A DNA stretch of 64,000 nt from positions 248,001-312,000 of the forward strand of contig NW_027445653.1 in assembly GCF_035582795.1 (NCBI RefSeq), given 5' to 3'. The notes under the pieces are model-generated. The model searched no databases. It saw nothing but the letters and a program-made list of their open reading frames with translations, and was not told the DNA's origin. This document shows, piece after piece, positions 30,701 to 42,109 of this stretch. Both the position numbers and the translations under genes were made by a program. How positions within the stretch are numbered: the first letter of the stretch is position 1; every line of letters starts with the position of its first letter. This DNA is from Mycteria americana (taxonomy: Eukaryota > Chordata > Aves > Ciconiiformes > Ciconiidae).

Positions 30701-32826
30701 CCTGTGGGCCGCACTCGGCCAGGGCTCCCCTCCTCGCTCCTCTCCCATGGCCTTTCAGGGCTCTGGGGCCGTTCAGCCGCAGCTGCAGATCTGGCCCACG
30801 GCCCCTGTGTTCAGGATGCGACCCCAGAGCATCTCCCCTCCCATCAGCCACGCTAACAGCGTTGCTCACCGTGGGAGGGAGTGGCTGTTGCTGAAGTCTC
30901 CCTGTCCTCCTCCCTACCAGGAGTCCAGCCAGGTGCGGGAGGTCTCCATCAGCCTCTTCAAAGATGTGATGAAGACTGTGCGGGAGAGAAGCAAGAAAAA
31001 GATGAAGAAGACAGTGCAGAGGGTCCTGCTCCCGCTGTTCATCCGTATGAACGACCAGATCAAGAGCGTGGCCAAGGTGCAATGATGAGCGACCGGTGTC
31101 GCGGGGAAGGGTGTGCTGACACCACGGGGGTAGCCTGGGCATAAGGGGCGAGGGCTGCTGGACGTCAGAGTCTGGGAATGTGTGTCACGTCAGGGTCCCA
31201 CTGCTCCACTCTTCCCTGCCCTGGTCCCACCACTGCCTTCCTCCTTCCCCCCTGCTCCATTCCCCCCTGGAGAATGGTGGGAAGGGAGATGCAGCCGGCG
31301 CTGGACTGGCCTCGCATCCCGGGATCACAGCTCTGCCCACCCAGAGCCTGGAGGTGAAGGAGCTGGCCCAGTTCAGAGTCTGTGCCCCGCTGCCTCTTCC
31401 CATAAGGGGCTGGGAACGGCTCGGAGCCTGGCCGAGAGGAGGAGGATGCCAGGTCTCCTTCCCTGGGCTGTGGTGCCATCTCCCAACCTCTGCTTCTCCG
31501 CAGGCCTCTGGGGACACCCTGCTCGCCTGTGCAGAGTTCCTGCGGTGGAGGAAGCTCAGCTCCCTGGCCAAGACGAGTCAGACAGACCTGATTGGAGAGT
31601 GCTTGGTGAGGACAAACCCCAAGCCCCAGGGCCGGGCTGGACCAGGGCTGCCCCACGTGCCCGTGGGGAGGGCTGTGCAGCTGTGCCTGGCCTGCCCTGC
31701 TCCAGCCCGCAGCCCAGAGCCTGGAGCTGCATCCTCCTTCCCTGCCCTCAAGCACGGAGCCCCCAAGGGCTCTTCTCCAGGCCCCTCTCCCCTCCCTGCC
31801 CCCAGGGTGCTAAACAAGGTCCTGGCACATGTGAGCCCTGGCAGTGGGACAGAGGGGTCTCGGCACAGCCAGGCCCCTGTGCCTGCGGCTCTCTCTGAAC
31901 CTCAGCCCCACAGGGCTCCGGGATGGGAGGGAAGGAGGGCATTGGTAGGAGGGACTGGTCCGGGTGGCTGGGGAGGGCCTGTACCAGCCCTGTGCCCTTG
32001 TGCTCTCTCCAGGTACTGCGCGACCGCAGCAGGGTGGAAGAATATGTGTGTCAGAGCCTGCCATACCTGAAGGACGCTCAGGCCAGCTTGCGAGAGGCGG
32101 CCATCAGGTTCATCGGTGAGCCACAGCCCCTGGGGTCCCTCTTCTGGCATCCTGGCCCCAGTCCCCGCCGCCGCACTGGCAGCAAGGGGCAGCTCTGTGG
32201 CTGCCGGAGCCCTGGCTGCCCCGAGGAGGGCCCACCCCGCAGGTGGGCTCTCTGGGAGCCTTGCTCAGTCCCACAGCCCTTGGGTACTGTCCTTCCCTGG
32301 GGTCAGCCCCACTGAGGGGGAGGAGGGTGTGTGGCATCGCTGGCAGCCGCAGGGGCCGTGCTGCTGGGAGCGTGCTGGGGAGCAGGAGGTCTGACGGGAG
32401 CTCTGTGCCTAGGGCTGGCCGCACAGCACCTGAGGAACATAAGGAGGGAGAAGCTGTGGGATATCTGCAGCGGTGAGTAGGGGCAGTGCTGTGCTGGCCG
32501 GGGCTGGTGGGGCAGGGGACAGAGGCTGGGCAGGGTGCTGCCGTGCCTGGCCCTGCTCCAGGAAAAGGCTTCAGGGGCCGGGGAACATGTCAGGGGCACA
32601 CGGGGCATTCCTGAGCAGCAGCTTCCAGCTGGTCTGTTTGTCTCCCCTGCTCCTCCTGGCCAGGGACAGAGATGGGTGGGGCTGGCATGGTCTGGAGGGG
32701 ACTCCCGGGGGTCTCTGCAGGCAGGGGGGGTTCACGGCTGCTTTGCTTCCTTCTGTTGCAGCCATCCTGCCCTTGGGGAAAGACCCCGAACTCTCCATCA
32801 GCTTCCTGGCAGCTCAGGCCATCTAG
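27737..32826 (+). CDS. Maestro heat-like repeat (MROH) family protein, 12 exons
   Basis: Exons I infer: 27737-27854, 28133-28239, 28701-28850, 29052-29206, 29513-29660, 29896-30033, 30469-30645, 30921-31076, 31504-31605, 32013-32115, 32413-32472 and 32762-32826. Every intron is GT-AG, and the phases join into one open frame of 492 codons. The protein is mostly helical HEAT-like sequence. Family-typical words include ALYKAQRFLRRPS and VLLPDIMETLQDANTDVK (exons 6-7), ALQLAEKLLPLFDD and SISLFKDVMKTV (exons 7-8), then LACAEFLRWRKL (exon 9) and YLKDAQASLREAAIRFIG (exon 10). MROH proteins are HEAT-repeat scaffolds of poorly known role and are expanded in birds. The start at 27737 is the first ATG after the TATA candidate. 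The TAG at 32824 comes slightly early compared with what I recall of relatives. The gene is single-copy here, in the spacer of the inverted repeat. Confidence 0.85.
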
Positions 32827-32960
32827 GTCCTGGCATCTCGGGACCTAACATCAAGATGGAGCCTGCGGTGGCTGTGCTGCTGGCTCGGCTGAGCCTTCGG
32901 GAAGTGAAATTGGACCCCTGGAAAAGGGCCGTATTCGAATGATTTTTTTTTTTTTTTTTA

Positions 32961-32966
32961 AATAAA
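32961..32966 (+). terminator. Poly(A) signal of the MROH gene
   Basis: AATAAA follows a run of about 17 T, 135 bp after the MROH stop codon, and gives a compact 3' UTR. Confidence 0.7.
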
Positions 32967-33452
32967 GCTGAAACAAAAAGCCCTGTCGCGTGGTGTCCTT
33001 CCCATGGGGACGACTCCGCGTGTGCTGAGCAGACAGCGTCATTCCCGGCCTCTGCCGCTGCCTGCAGGACAGCACAGCCGGACCCAGGGTGTCCTTGCAC
33101 CACAGGCCCAGCTGCCCCGCTAGACCACAGCACCGGAGGGGAGGAGGAGAGAAGCTTTAGCCCACCCTGCCCCTCCGGAAACACCTCGGGGCACGAAAAG
33201 GCACCCGCGCTCTGCCAAGTGGGCGAGTCGGCATTAGTCCCGGCATCAAAATCCTAGCCCATCCTTTCAGTGCCCAAAGCCCCTGTTTTGGGGCCAAAAT
33301 CATCATTTTTGGGGTCCCAGCCTCTCTTTTATGACCCAGAGCCTTTCCTTAGGGCCCAGCGTTTCATTGGAGGGTCTGAACCCTAAAGGCGGAGCTGGTC
33401 GCCTGGCAACGTCCACCCAGAAGCCTATGGGGAGTCAGTAGACACGGGACAG
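32967..33452. other. Spacer region right of the MROH gene
   Basis: No gene. 33290-33380 holds imperfect short repeats (catttttggggtcc-like) related to those at 25126-25245 on the other side of the spacer. Confidence 0.4.
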
Positions 33453-33720
33453 CCAATCACCTTTGAGGAGGCAGGGCAAGGCAGGTGATTGACTGTAATC
33501 AGACAGCCAATCAGAGGAGCCATCACCTCAGGGAAGGGCGGGCAGTGGTGGGGCAGGGGAGTGACCCCCTGCGGCAGCCAATGAGAGAGAAAGTATCACC
33601 TCAGGGGAGGGTGGGTCCCAAACCAGGGCACAGTGGCAGCCCAGGCGGCCAATCAAAGGCCATCACCTCAGGTGCAGGGCGGGCACAGCAGCACAGCAGC
33701 CTGACCACCTGGGGGCCAAT
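33453..33720 (+). promoter_or_regulatory. Tandem CCAAT-box array, right copy
   Basis: Five CCAAT words at 33453, 33507, 33578, 33649 and 33716, spaced 54, 71, 71 and 67 bp, sit in imperfect units containing catcacctcagg. This is the inverted partner of 23532-23779. Likely NF-Y sites of a promoter facing the CpG-rich segment that follows; not tested. Confidence 0.5.
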
Positions 33721-33754
33721 CAGAGGCAGCATCACCTCAGGGGAGGAGACTGAC

Positions 33755-34346
33755 AGCCCTCCCGACCTATGCCGGCAAAGACCGATGGGAGAAGGCGGCG
33801 GGCTCTGCCGGCGGCCATGCTGAGCTTCAACATGGCGCATGTGGGGCCTGCCCCGAGGCTGAGCAGCCCCCGGCCCAGGCCCAGGGGCCCTCTTCCCCCC
33901 TTCCACCCCTCCCCCCTCTCTCTCCTCTCTCCCCTCCCCCTGCCCCAGCCACCCCCATGTTCCTGAACCCCCGTCTGCATGGGAGCTGCCAGCTCACACA
34001 GTTCAGTATCCCATGGCTGTGCTACTAGACGGCAGCCATGGGCCACAGGGCTTCTTGCCACCATTGCTGCTGGCATCTAACTGGCGGTGATGAGGATGTG
34101 ATGGTGAGGGCAGCAGGATGGCGGTGGGGTGTACGAGGATGGGTGGGGGCTGATGCTTGCCATGGGGCTGCCCACCATCACCTCACCCATGTCCCCCTGC
34201 CCGCAGCCCAAGTGACCTGGCAGCAGCCTGCAGGGTGGTGAGGAGGGGGAGGATGTGGCTGCCATGCAGCGTCTCCTCCCTGAGATGGTGGGTTGAGTAG
34301 GGGGGGATGGTGGGGCTTGGGTCTCGCCCTGAAAGCAGGAGAGGTT
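33755..34346. promoter_or_regulatory. CpG-rich arm segment, right copy
   Basis: Inverted partner of 22968-23570. It carries caacatggcgca at 33829-33840, where the left arm has the better YY1-type caacatggcgga. A plus-strand frame of 65 codons (33769-33966) parallels the left 66-codon frame. The role is inferred from composition only. Confidence 0.35.
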
Positions 34347-35342
34347 CCTTCCTTCTCAGTTCCTTTCATCTTTAATTGCGTGCCTATGCTGTTCCTATTT
34401 TCCACCTTTTCTTTCTCCCTGCTTGCCCCCAGTTCCATTCTCCATTAAAGGTAATGATGATTTGGCTTTCTGGACAGATCCCAGGGGAGGTAGCTACAGG
34501 CTATAAGTGTAGGCTGCTCTATCCCTTCCGAGCTGTAGGCTACAGACTGGATAGACACAGGCTACAAGTAGAGTTACTATTACTACAAGTAAGCAGCAGG
34601 TCCTCTTAGGAGAAGCCGATATGGAGTCTTTCAAAAGGGCGTTTGTAACTGCTGTGAACTGGGGCCTTGTGACAGTGACGGTAAGGTCATCAGCCTGCAG
34701 CTCTGCAGCAGGTAAAACTACCACTGAAAGAGTTTTGATGGCGGATGCTGCTGGGTGCCTTTCATTTTGAGTACTCATTTCATTGAGCTAGAATTATTTC
34801 TTTGCAATTAATTGAGGGGGACCTTCTTGCACTGGTCTTATCTTTCTGGAGCCCCTCCTGCCATCCTTTGTCATCCAGAGCTTTCCCCTGTGTTCCTGAG
34901 AGGAGCGATGGCCGAAATGGGAACGAATCCTGTGAGTAATGGCTTCACCAGCCGGCTTGGATTTTGTGAATGCCCAAAGGCAACGGACGTGGCTGGTGCT
35001 CCATCCCTGAATGTTGATGCGCTGGCAACCTAGAGTGACTTCTGGGGTGTTTCCTGATAGCACCCAGATTTACCCAGGTGTTCTCTGTTCGACACAGACC
35101 TGAAAAATGCCTTACAAATGTCTGGTGGGAACACAAGAGAGGTTGGTGGTGGGTGGGAAGTGGAAGGGACCGTGTCCTTCTGGGGAGGCCATGGCAGCGG
35201 TGTCCCTGTAGGTGCTGGCTTTAAGCTGGCCAAGCACGCATTATCCTCTCTGCACCCTTGACGTCCTCTCATCCCTCTTCCTTTTGCCCACCCTCAATGC
35301 CCGTCTGAGTCCTGGGCTGGTGGGTTGTATTGTATTCATTAC
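34347..35342. other. Block present only in the right arm, in place of the RIMBP-like gene
   Basis: Left sequence 21213-22967 and this block have no visible similarity, yet both are flanked by matching arm sequence. AT-richer than the arms, with short frames only (for example 34812-35033). No gene was recognised. One of the two blocks is a replacement or insertion/deletion. Confidence 0.6.
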
Positions 35343-37559
35343 GGGTGACCCTGCAGACCATCGGTAGCAGAACAGTGTGGTGCCACAGAGAGGTAGCTCT
35401 TGATGGCCCCGGGAATCCCTGGGCAATGAGGGAAATGTTGGAAGTTGTTTCTCCCTCCTGGTGGGAGCACGCACCGGGGCTTTGTTGTCCGAGAAGCCCG
35501 TGGGGAGTGCTCCTGGCTGGACGCAGCTCCCTTGGCAGATGCTTGTGCTCCTCTCTCGGCCCCCAGCTCTGATTCGTGCCTTTCCCCCCAGCCAGGCTGT
35601 GCTGCCAGCTCTTGGGAAATGGGGGTGCCGAGGGTGGATGGTTTTCCCACAGCCAGGAAGTTCCCGTCAGCCCATCAGGGATGTTTTCTTCAGTTACAGT
35701 TTTTAAAACAACCCAGGGAAGAAGTTTTCCAAGGAAAGTTGACCCCGGAAAGTGCAGGGTTGAGCTCTGATTGCTCGCTGCATGGATTGTGCCTGTCCTC
35801 AGCCAGGCACACAGCAGCTTTTGGATGAGGAATGGGGCTATTCCAGGCTGAAGTGAGCAATCAGGATCCCAGGTCTGTTTTGTTTAAGGGAATCAGGTGG
35901 AAATGTGCAGCTGGAGCCTTCTTGGTCATTTACCCTTTTGATTTCAGTGCTGTCCTCTAGTCTGAATCTTGCAGTGTTTTTGCTGAGGCATGAAAATTAA
36001 ATGGGGAAAGCAGATCTTCCTCACCCCCACACGAAGCTTCTCCTCAGCTCAAGGTGAACAAACAGAATCTCTGAGGGTGCGTTGTTTTATTTAAATGTGT
36101 ATCAGATAGCCAGCATCAGGGGAGTTGTGTTTCTTTTTTCAAAACTGGAGATAATTCAGTTGGAGGGAGAGCTTCTTTGGAAGTTTCAGGTGTTTGGGGA
36201 CAGAGGCCAGTTGGAGGCTGGCAACTGTTTCTTACCCGTGCCCTTGGCCTGGCGCTCACAGCTGGGAATGGGCTTTCCAAAACCCTGCTGGAAGGAGCCA
36301 GATGTGGCCAGCCCTGGCAGGGCCTCAGGGTCTGCTGCCAAGCTGCCTTGAAATCAGCTCTTCCCAGCAGGACGTTGCCCAGGAGTAACTTTGAGTGTTG
36401 CTGTTGTCCTTCAGGAAGCATGGCACACAGCAAGCACAGCAGAGCTGGGCCTGTGCCAGGAGAAGACTTTAATGAGAGCCGGGGCTGATGGTGACAGTTC
36501 CCAGCAGGTGTCCAGCCCAGGAAGATGCAGGTAAGATGGCAGAGAGGGGACACGGGCTGGTTGTCACTTCTCTTGCAGGAACAAGATTTAAGAGCAGAAG
36601 GGAGGCAGGACAAGTGGGCCCATGAGGTGAAAAAGTGCATTAGGAGCTGGCGCAGTCAGGATGAGAGCAGAGGGAGAAGAGAAGGAGATGCAGGTGACGT
36701 GGCTGGGACAATGGTTCCGAGGTAGCAAGTGCCACACAAGCAGAGAGACAGGCAGAGGCATTGGGAGGTGGTGGAGTGGGTGAGAAAGGTGCCTGGGAGA
36801 GACGAGAGCAGGGGGAGATGGGAGACAGAGATGGAGACGGAGGGGAAGAAGGCGTGGTGTTGGGAGTGAGGACGCTGCTGCTGTTCAGGTGGTTGTGAGG
36901 TCAGAGTTGTGTGGGGAGCTGATAGGGCAGGAGCAGTCCCCTGGCTTGTGCATGTGCTTGTGAGGTCAGAGGTGTCTGAGGAGCTGATAGGGCAGGAGTG
37001 GGCAGGTGTGAGCAGCCATAAAGGTGACTGGGTAGAAGGGGAAATGACTGAGCAGAAGAATGTTCCTGTGAGCCCGGGAGCTGTGAGCCTGGCGACCAGA
37101 AGCATCCTTGAAACGTGCAGCCGGGCGCTTTGCAGCACAGCAAGGTACCGAGAACCCAGACACCTCCAGGTCATCTCTGAAGTGAGGCTCTGTCTGTTAC
37201 GGTATTGTTGCCCCTTTGGGTTCACTTTTCGAGTTGGTTTGCTTTATCTGCCCAGCTGTGGGGTGGCAGGGTCACCTCTGGGATGGGTTTGTCCTCCCCT
37301 CTGGGATGCTTTGACGCTTTGTGAAATCTGTTTCATTCACTTTATACCAGCATTATATCTCCATATAGGTAGTCTATCATCAGTAGATCTGCTGCTGTTT
37401 TTAGGATAAGTTCCCTCCCTTTCGATAAGGTTGTAGTCACCTGCAGTAGTATACACCTACTTGGTTGTTGCTGTTCTATCGACTCTTCCTGAACGACTGG
37501 TTGTTGTGATACAATTGATGGCTGCTCTTCTTTACTGCTGCCATAGTAGTGATTGATCC

Positions 37560-38860
37560 TCTCTCATGGATTGCTGATAGAAATGGGAAGCAGGTCCATG
37601 GCCTGTAGCTCCCCAGGGCTCCTCACAGGCATCTCCAAAGTGTTCTGTCCCGCTGTGGAGGGCGCTGAAGTCCTGGGTAGCAGCCCCGGACTCCACCAGG
37701 GGAGATACCCAAAGAATTTGGTGTACTTTGGCAGCAAGGCCATGCCCAATACCTCTGTGGAAGTACCTCTGTGGAAGTCTTGCCCGCAATTTCCCAGATT
37801 CTTCTGGTTTCCTCTGGAGGCAAGTGCATTCCCAGGTAGCAGACCCAGAATCTTCTCAGGAAGCTACCCAGGGAGCAATGTGTATGTTGGGGGCAGGTCC
37901 ATTCCTGTTGTTGCATCAGGACTTTTCCCATACATCTGCCGGAGCATTTTCATTTTCTTTACAGACAGCTAAAGTCCCAGGTAGCAGCATCACCATTTTC
38001 CTAGTTTGTTAGCTGAAGAGTTTTCTTTGTGTTGGAGGCAGGTCCACACCCTGTAGCTCCTCGGGAATCCTCTGAGGAATCTGTAGAATATTTTGGCCTC
38101 CCCCGGACACCGCTGAATCTTGCAGGGAGCTGTCCCAGAGTTTTCCAAGGTGGCTACCCAAGGTGTTTTGTGTATGCTGGAGTCAGGTCGATGCCCAGTA
38201 GCCCTCTGGGGCTCCTCCAAGGCATCTCCAGGAGTATATGGGTTATATCTTCAGACAGGTGAATTGCCAGGTAGCAGCCCCAGACTTTTCCAGAGTTGCT
38301 GCCCAACGAGCATTGTGTATGCTCGTTTGGATTCCTCCCAGGCAGCTCCGGAATGTTTTGGCCTGCCCTGGAGACAGTGGAATTTTGCAGGTAGCAGCCC
38401 CAGACTCCTCCAAGGAATCCATCCAAGGAGTTTTACCAATGTTGGAGGCAGGCCCATGCTCTGTACCTTGGTGGGACTCCTCTAAGTCAGCTTGGGAGTG
38501 CTTTGACATTCCCTGGAAATGGCTGAATTTCCTGGGTGGCAGCCACAGACTCCTCCTCGATAGTTAGAGGAAAAATTTTCCTCCCTTGGGACTCACGCGT
38601 GTGCCCAGAAGCTCCCCGGGACTCGTCCAAGGCATCTCCATGAGTCATTTGGCTTCCTCTGGAGACGGATGAAGTCCAAGGTAGCAGCCCCAGAATCCTT
38701 TAATGTTGCTAGCCAAGGTGTTTTGTCAATGTTGGAGGAAGGTCCATGGTCCATAGCTCCCCTGGAGCTCTCCCAAGCAGCTCCAGGAGTGTTTTTGCCT
38801 TTTCAGGAGATGGATGAATTCCCAGGTAGCGGCCCCAGACTCCTCCCAGGTTCAATAAAT
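37560..38860. repeat. Satellite of about 145-bp units, right arm (about 9 units)
   Basis: Inverted partner of 15690-17960. The ggtagcagccccagac box and variants recur at about 37676, 37836, 37980, 38125, 38270, 38390, 38535, 38680 and 38835. The AT-rich insert of the left array is missing. Confidence 0.85.
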
Positions 38861-38869
38861 TCAATGGAA

Positions 38870-39555
38870 TTTAACAACATTTAACAGTGGTTTACCATGG
38901 CTCAATAAGTTTGATGGCAAGGTTCACTTTATTAATTACTGCTTGGAAGAAACATACACAGGAAAATCGAGTGAGAATCAGGTTAGAATGGTTCACACAG
39001 AGACTGGAATGGAAAGGGTAAGGAAGACCCTCCCGTTGGTTCACGAGCTTCAGAGTGGACCCCCTTGCTTTCTAAACTCCTGATGGAGCTTAGGTGCGGC
39101 CAGGTCCAATCTTAGTCTCAGACTTGGACAATGCTTCATGTGTAATGGAACTACCTACACAAAGTTTATAGTAATTAACATTTAATAGCTACCTGGATTA
39201 AAAATGTTTCATGAGTATTAATTCAGCATGCTGTTAGTCACTTAGCAAAGATCTGCTGTTGGTAAGAGGCCTCTCTTCCTCATGGAGCAACATTGAGAGG
39301 TGTCCCATCTCAAGGGGAGATCACCGCCATGCAGCCACGCTGCCTAGCAGGGAGAGCTCAAAGAAGGCTCACTGAGGCTGTCACATTCATGGAATAAAGC
39401 AGTTGGCTTGTAGTCAAATGACATGTGATGGGAAAGGGATGCATGAGAGTCCTTGTACCCACAGCTTTCTGTGTTCCTTGATAAATGAGTCCTGGAAAAG
39501 CCACCCGCTGTTCATGTGTCAGTCGCATATTAATGTGTCAATCTCATGATCGGTG
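38870..39555 (-). mobile_element. LTR-like sequence at arm end, inverted copy
   Basis: Reverse-complement match to about 14890-15550, including the taattaataaag-type signal and the agtctgagactaag box (here inverted near 39115). Broken at its outer edge by the insertion that starts near 39559. Confidence 0.5.
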
Positions 39556-39558
39556 TGT

Positions 39559-40845
39559 GGGATAATGGCTGAGGTGACTTAAAAATTAGAACTTTTAGGT
39601 AAGGCACAGCATTGAAGAAGCTTCCCAGGTGGAATGCGGCTGACATGTAAGGAATCCATTCCACAGAAGTTCCCTAGGCCTGCACCCTTAGATGTTGGTA
39701 ACGCCAGGGGACCTTGGTGTGCTGACTCTAAGAGGCGCTGCCCGGAGGGTGGAGCGGTGTGGAGATACCGTGGCCAGGCTCTGCGATTAAATGGGAACTT
39801 AAAGGTGTTATGGAACTGATAAGCTGCATATTTACTGCCCTGGGCCAACAGCCTGCCATGTTTTTGACAATCTGCTGTCCTTTTGGTGAACTTTGCTCAT
39901 TATAACATCATTATTATACCAAAAACACACCTCCATCCCAAAAGCTCCCCGCCTCCAAGGTGCGACCACCCCTCACTGAGCTTGCACACTGAATTTTTCT
40001 AGTTTATTCCTTTAAAAGCGAAGCGAGAAAACTTTACACCAATCCTAAACAAAGGTCTGTATGACTAGAGTCACTCAAGCTCCACCCAAAAGGTGAAAGA
40101 TAGTATAAAATGGTTTAAGAGAAAGAGAATGTTAGGGAAGACACCATCATGTACCACTCTGACGTTTGGGATCAGTCGACGGGCTGAGCCTCTCTTTCCC
40201 CCCATCGGGACGCCTTTGGGTAAGAGTCAAACACTTGGTTATACCAAGTGCCTCCCTCGGGAAACTTAGAAATCTCTATAGATTCGCTTTATTATCTTTT
40301 AACGCGTTTGTAGCCGGCCGTGTTACTCATATTCTTGGTATTTGCACATGCTTTGCAGACTGTGAATTTATCACCGGTAATCCAAAGCACCCGTGTGTCT
40401 GTTGCTCTAATAAACTGCACTCTTCATTGATCTAGCCATGGTAGTTTTCCTTGAACACGACCACACTCTTTAAGTGTGGCTGTGATAGTTCATGCAACAC
40501 AACCAGACTGGGGCTGTAAGCGCATTATTAGTGAATCCGTAATCGTGAAGTTCAGTACACTGGACACGACCGGACTTATAACGTTGTAAATTAATGCTGT
40601 CGCCTTAGTGAAAGCCCTGAGAGGGCTCTGGTTCTGCTAAGTGGCTACACACACAGTCCTTAGAAAATAAACCGTTGACCAAGTCTGAGACTAAGACTGG
40701 ACCTAGCCGCACCTAGCCTCCTCTCTGAGAAGGAGTTTAGAAAGCAAGGGGGTCCTGTCTGAACCTCGTGACTCAACGGGAGGGTTCCCCCCCAGCCACT
40801 CCTCAGACTCCTATTTGTAACGCGACAGTAACTCTTAACGCAACA
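39559..40845 (+). mobile_element. ERV LTR-type insertion
   Basis: Sequence absent from the left arm and shaped like an LTR in the plus orientation. It has a gtataaaatgg TATA box near 40102, a ctaataaactgc poly(A) signal near 40409, and long U3 and U5 stretches. From about 40650 it continues with a segment containing agtctgagactaagactgg, related to 15310 and, inverted, to 39115. Thus two LTR-related pieces may be joined. Termini and target duplication were not resolved. Confidence 0.5.
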
Positions 40846-40990
40846 CAGTGTTCCAAGCTCACAGGCATTGATGCTCACTGTGTCACTCTGCTCCTTTGGA
40901 GGTTCTCAGAGAACAGATAGAAACTAGAGGAGTTCTTAGCCTGGCTACGGCTCAGGCCTTCACCTCCTTTGGAGCCTGAACCAAACTAGC

Positions 40991-42109
40991 ACTACTTTAG
41001 TCAAGGAGTCGAGTGCATCCATCACAGTAGTGACGGCTCGTTATGATGCCCTTGAATTCCATCTTGAGTTTCAGCTGAATATCTATCTGTCGAGCTGGCA
41101 GGGTGCTGTCCTTGAAGACCAGCTGTACTGAGCTCTGTTGCTCTGCCATGCTTCCGACCACTGGATCCCCACTGTGGATACCAATTGTGGGCATTGCTTG
41201 ATAGCAAAGAAATAATCGTGAGATCTGTCCAGCTTCTCCAGCCTTCATTGCTCACAGCTGCAGTTAGATACGAAATGTAGACGTGAAGTGTATTTGTATA
41301 AACATGTCCTTGGAACACCGTTTCTCCATTCAAAGTGTTCACAGGAAATGCATTTTTGGAAACAGCTGCATAAATCTAGATTTACATAGGGGGAGAGAAA
41401 TTGCCATCAGCTTGCTGGTCCATGTGCATGGCCTGTGAAAAAAGGCCAACATGGAAGTTCTTGAAATGAAGACTTTTTGCACACTGATTACACCAAGGTC
41501 TTTTCTGCAGATGTTTCTACTTCTGCCTAACATCTTCATGCAGGGGTTGATTCCTTGGCTGTCCAGACCACGGGCTGCCCTACCCTGTCCTACATGTGTG
41601 CCTTTTTCCCTGTGGATTTTAGCCACCCCACTGCTTCCCCAGCTCACTCTGACCCTGAGATCTCCCAGGCTTTACTGATGTCTCTGTTGTCACTGGCTAT
41701 TCCTTCAACCACAAACCTCTGCTTTCCTGAGGATTTGCCAATGTCTGTGAGTTCCCCACAACCTGTCTGGCTTCTTCCAATACGGTTCTGAGGCTCCTCT
41801 AGCACCCAAGATATCACAGCCCCAGACTTGCTTGAATCCTCTGTTTCTCTCCGTATACCAGCACTGAATTGCAAATCCTCCTTCTTTAGTCTCAGAATAA
41901 ATTTCATCCTATCTCACTTCAGCATGACCCTTCATCCCCCTGTTATTTCAGGTCTTCTTCCTGCCTTTAAGACATTGACTGCTACAGACACCCCGCTCTC
42001 TCCCTGCACTTCCATGGGTCTCACAAACCCCTCCCCTTCTCAGGGGGTGAGGTGGCCAAAGGGATTCCCCAGCAGCATCCAGGATGGTGCCCCAGCTGCT
42101 GCCCTGTCT
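40991..42109. other. Unassigned sequence between arm and OR-C flank
   Basis: No recognised gene. Minus-strand frames at 40997-41248 and 41022-41342 overlap in different frames and have a protein-like composition (for example VQLVFKDSTLPARQIDIQLK) but no family I can name. They could be a decayed exon. The rest is unremarkable. Confidence 0.35.

Larger units (their letters stand above)
33480..40990 (-). repeat. Large inverted repeat, right arm
   Basis: Reverse-complement partner of 14758-23800. It has about nine satellite units instead of 14, lacks the 19403-20430 block, and replaces the RIMBP-like gene block with 34347-35342. It carries its own insertion of about 1.3 kb at 39559-40845. The outer boundary is near 40990, where the left side meets CR1 sequence. 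Confidence 0.85.

Noticed and set aside
31180-32070. 296-codon plus frame overlapping MROH exons 9 and 10
   Set aside because: It reads through introns in GC-rich sequence; the spliced MROH frame explains the region better.
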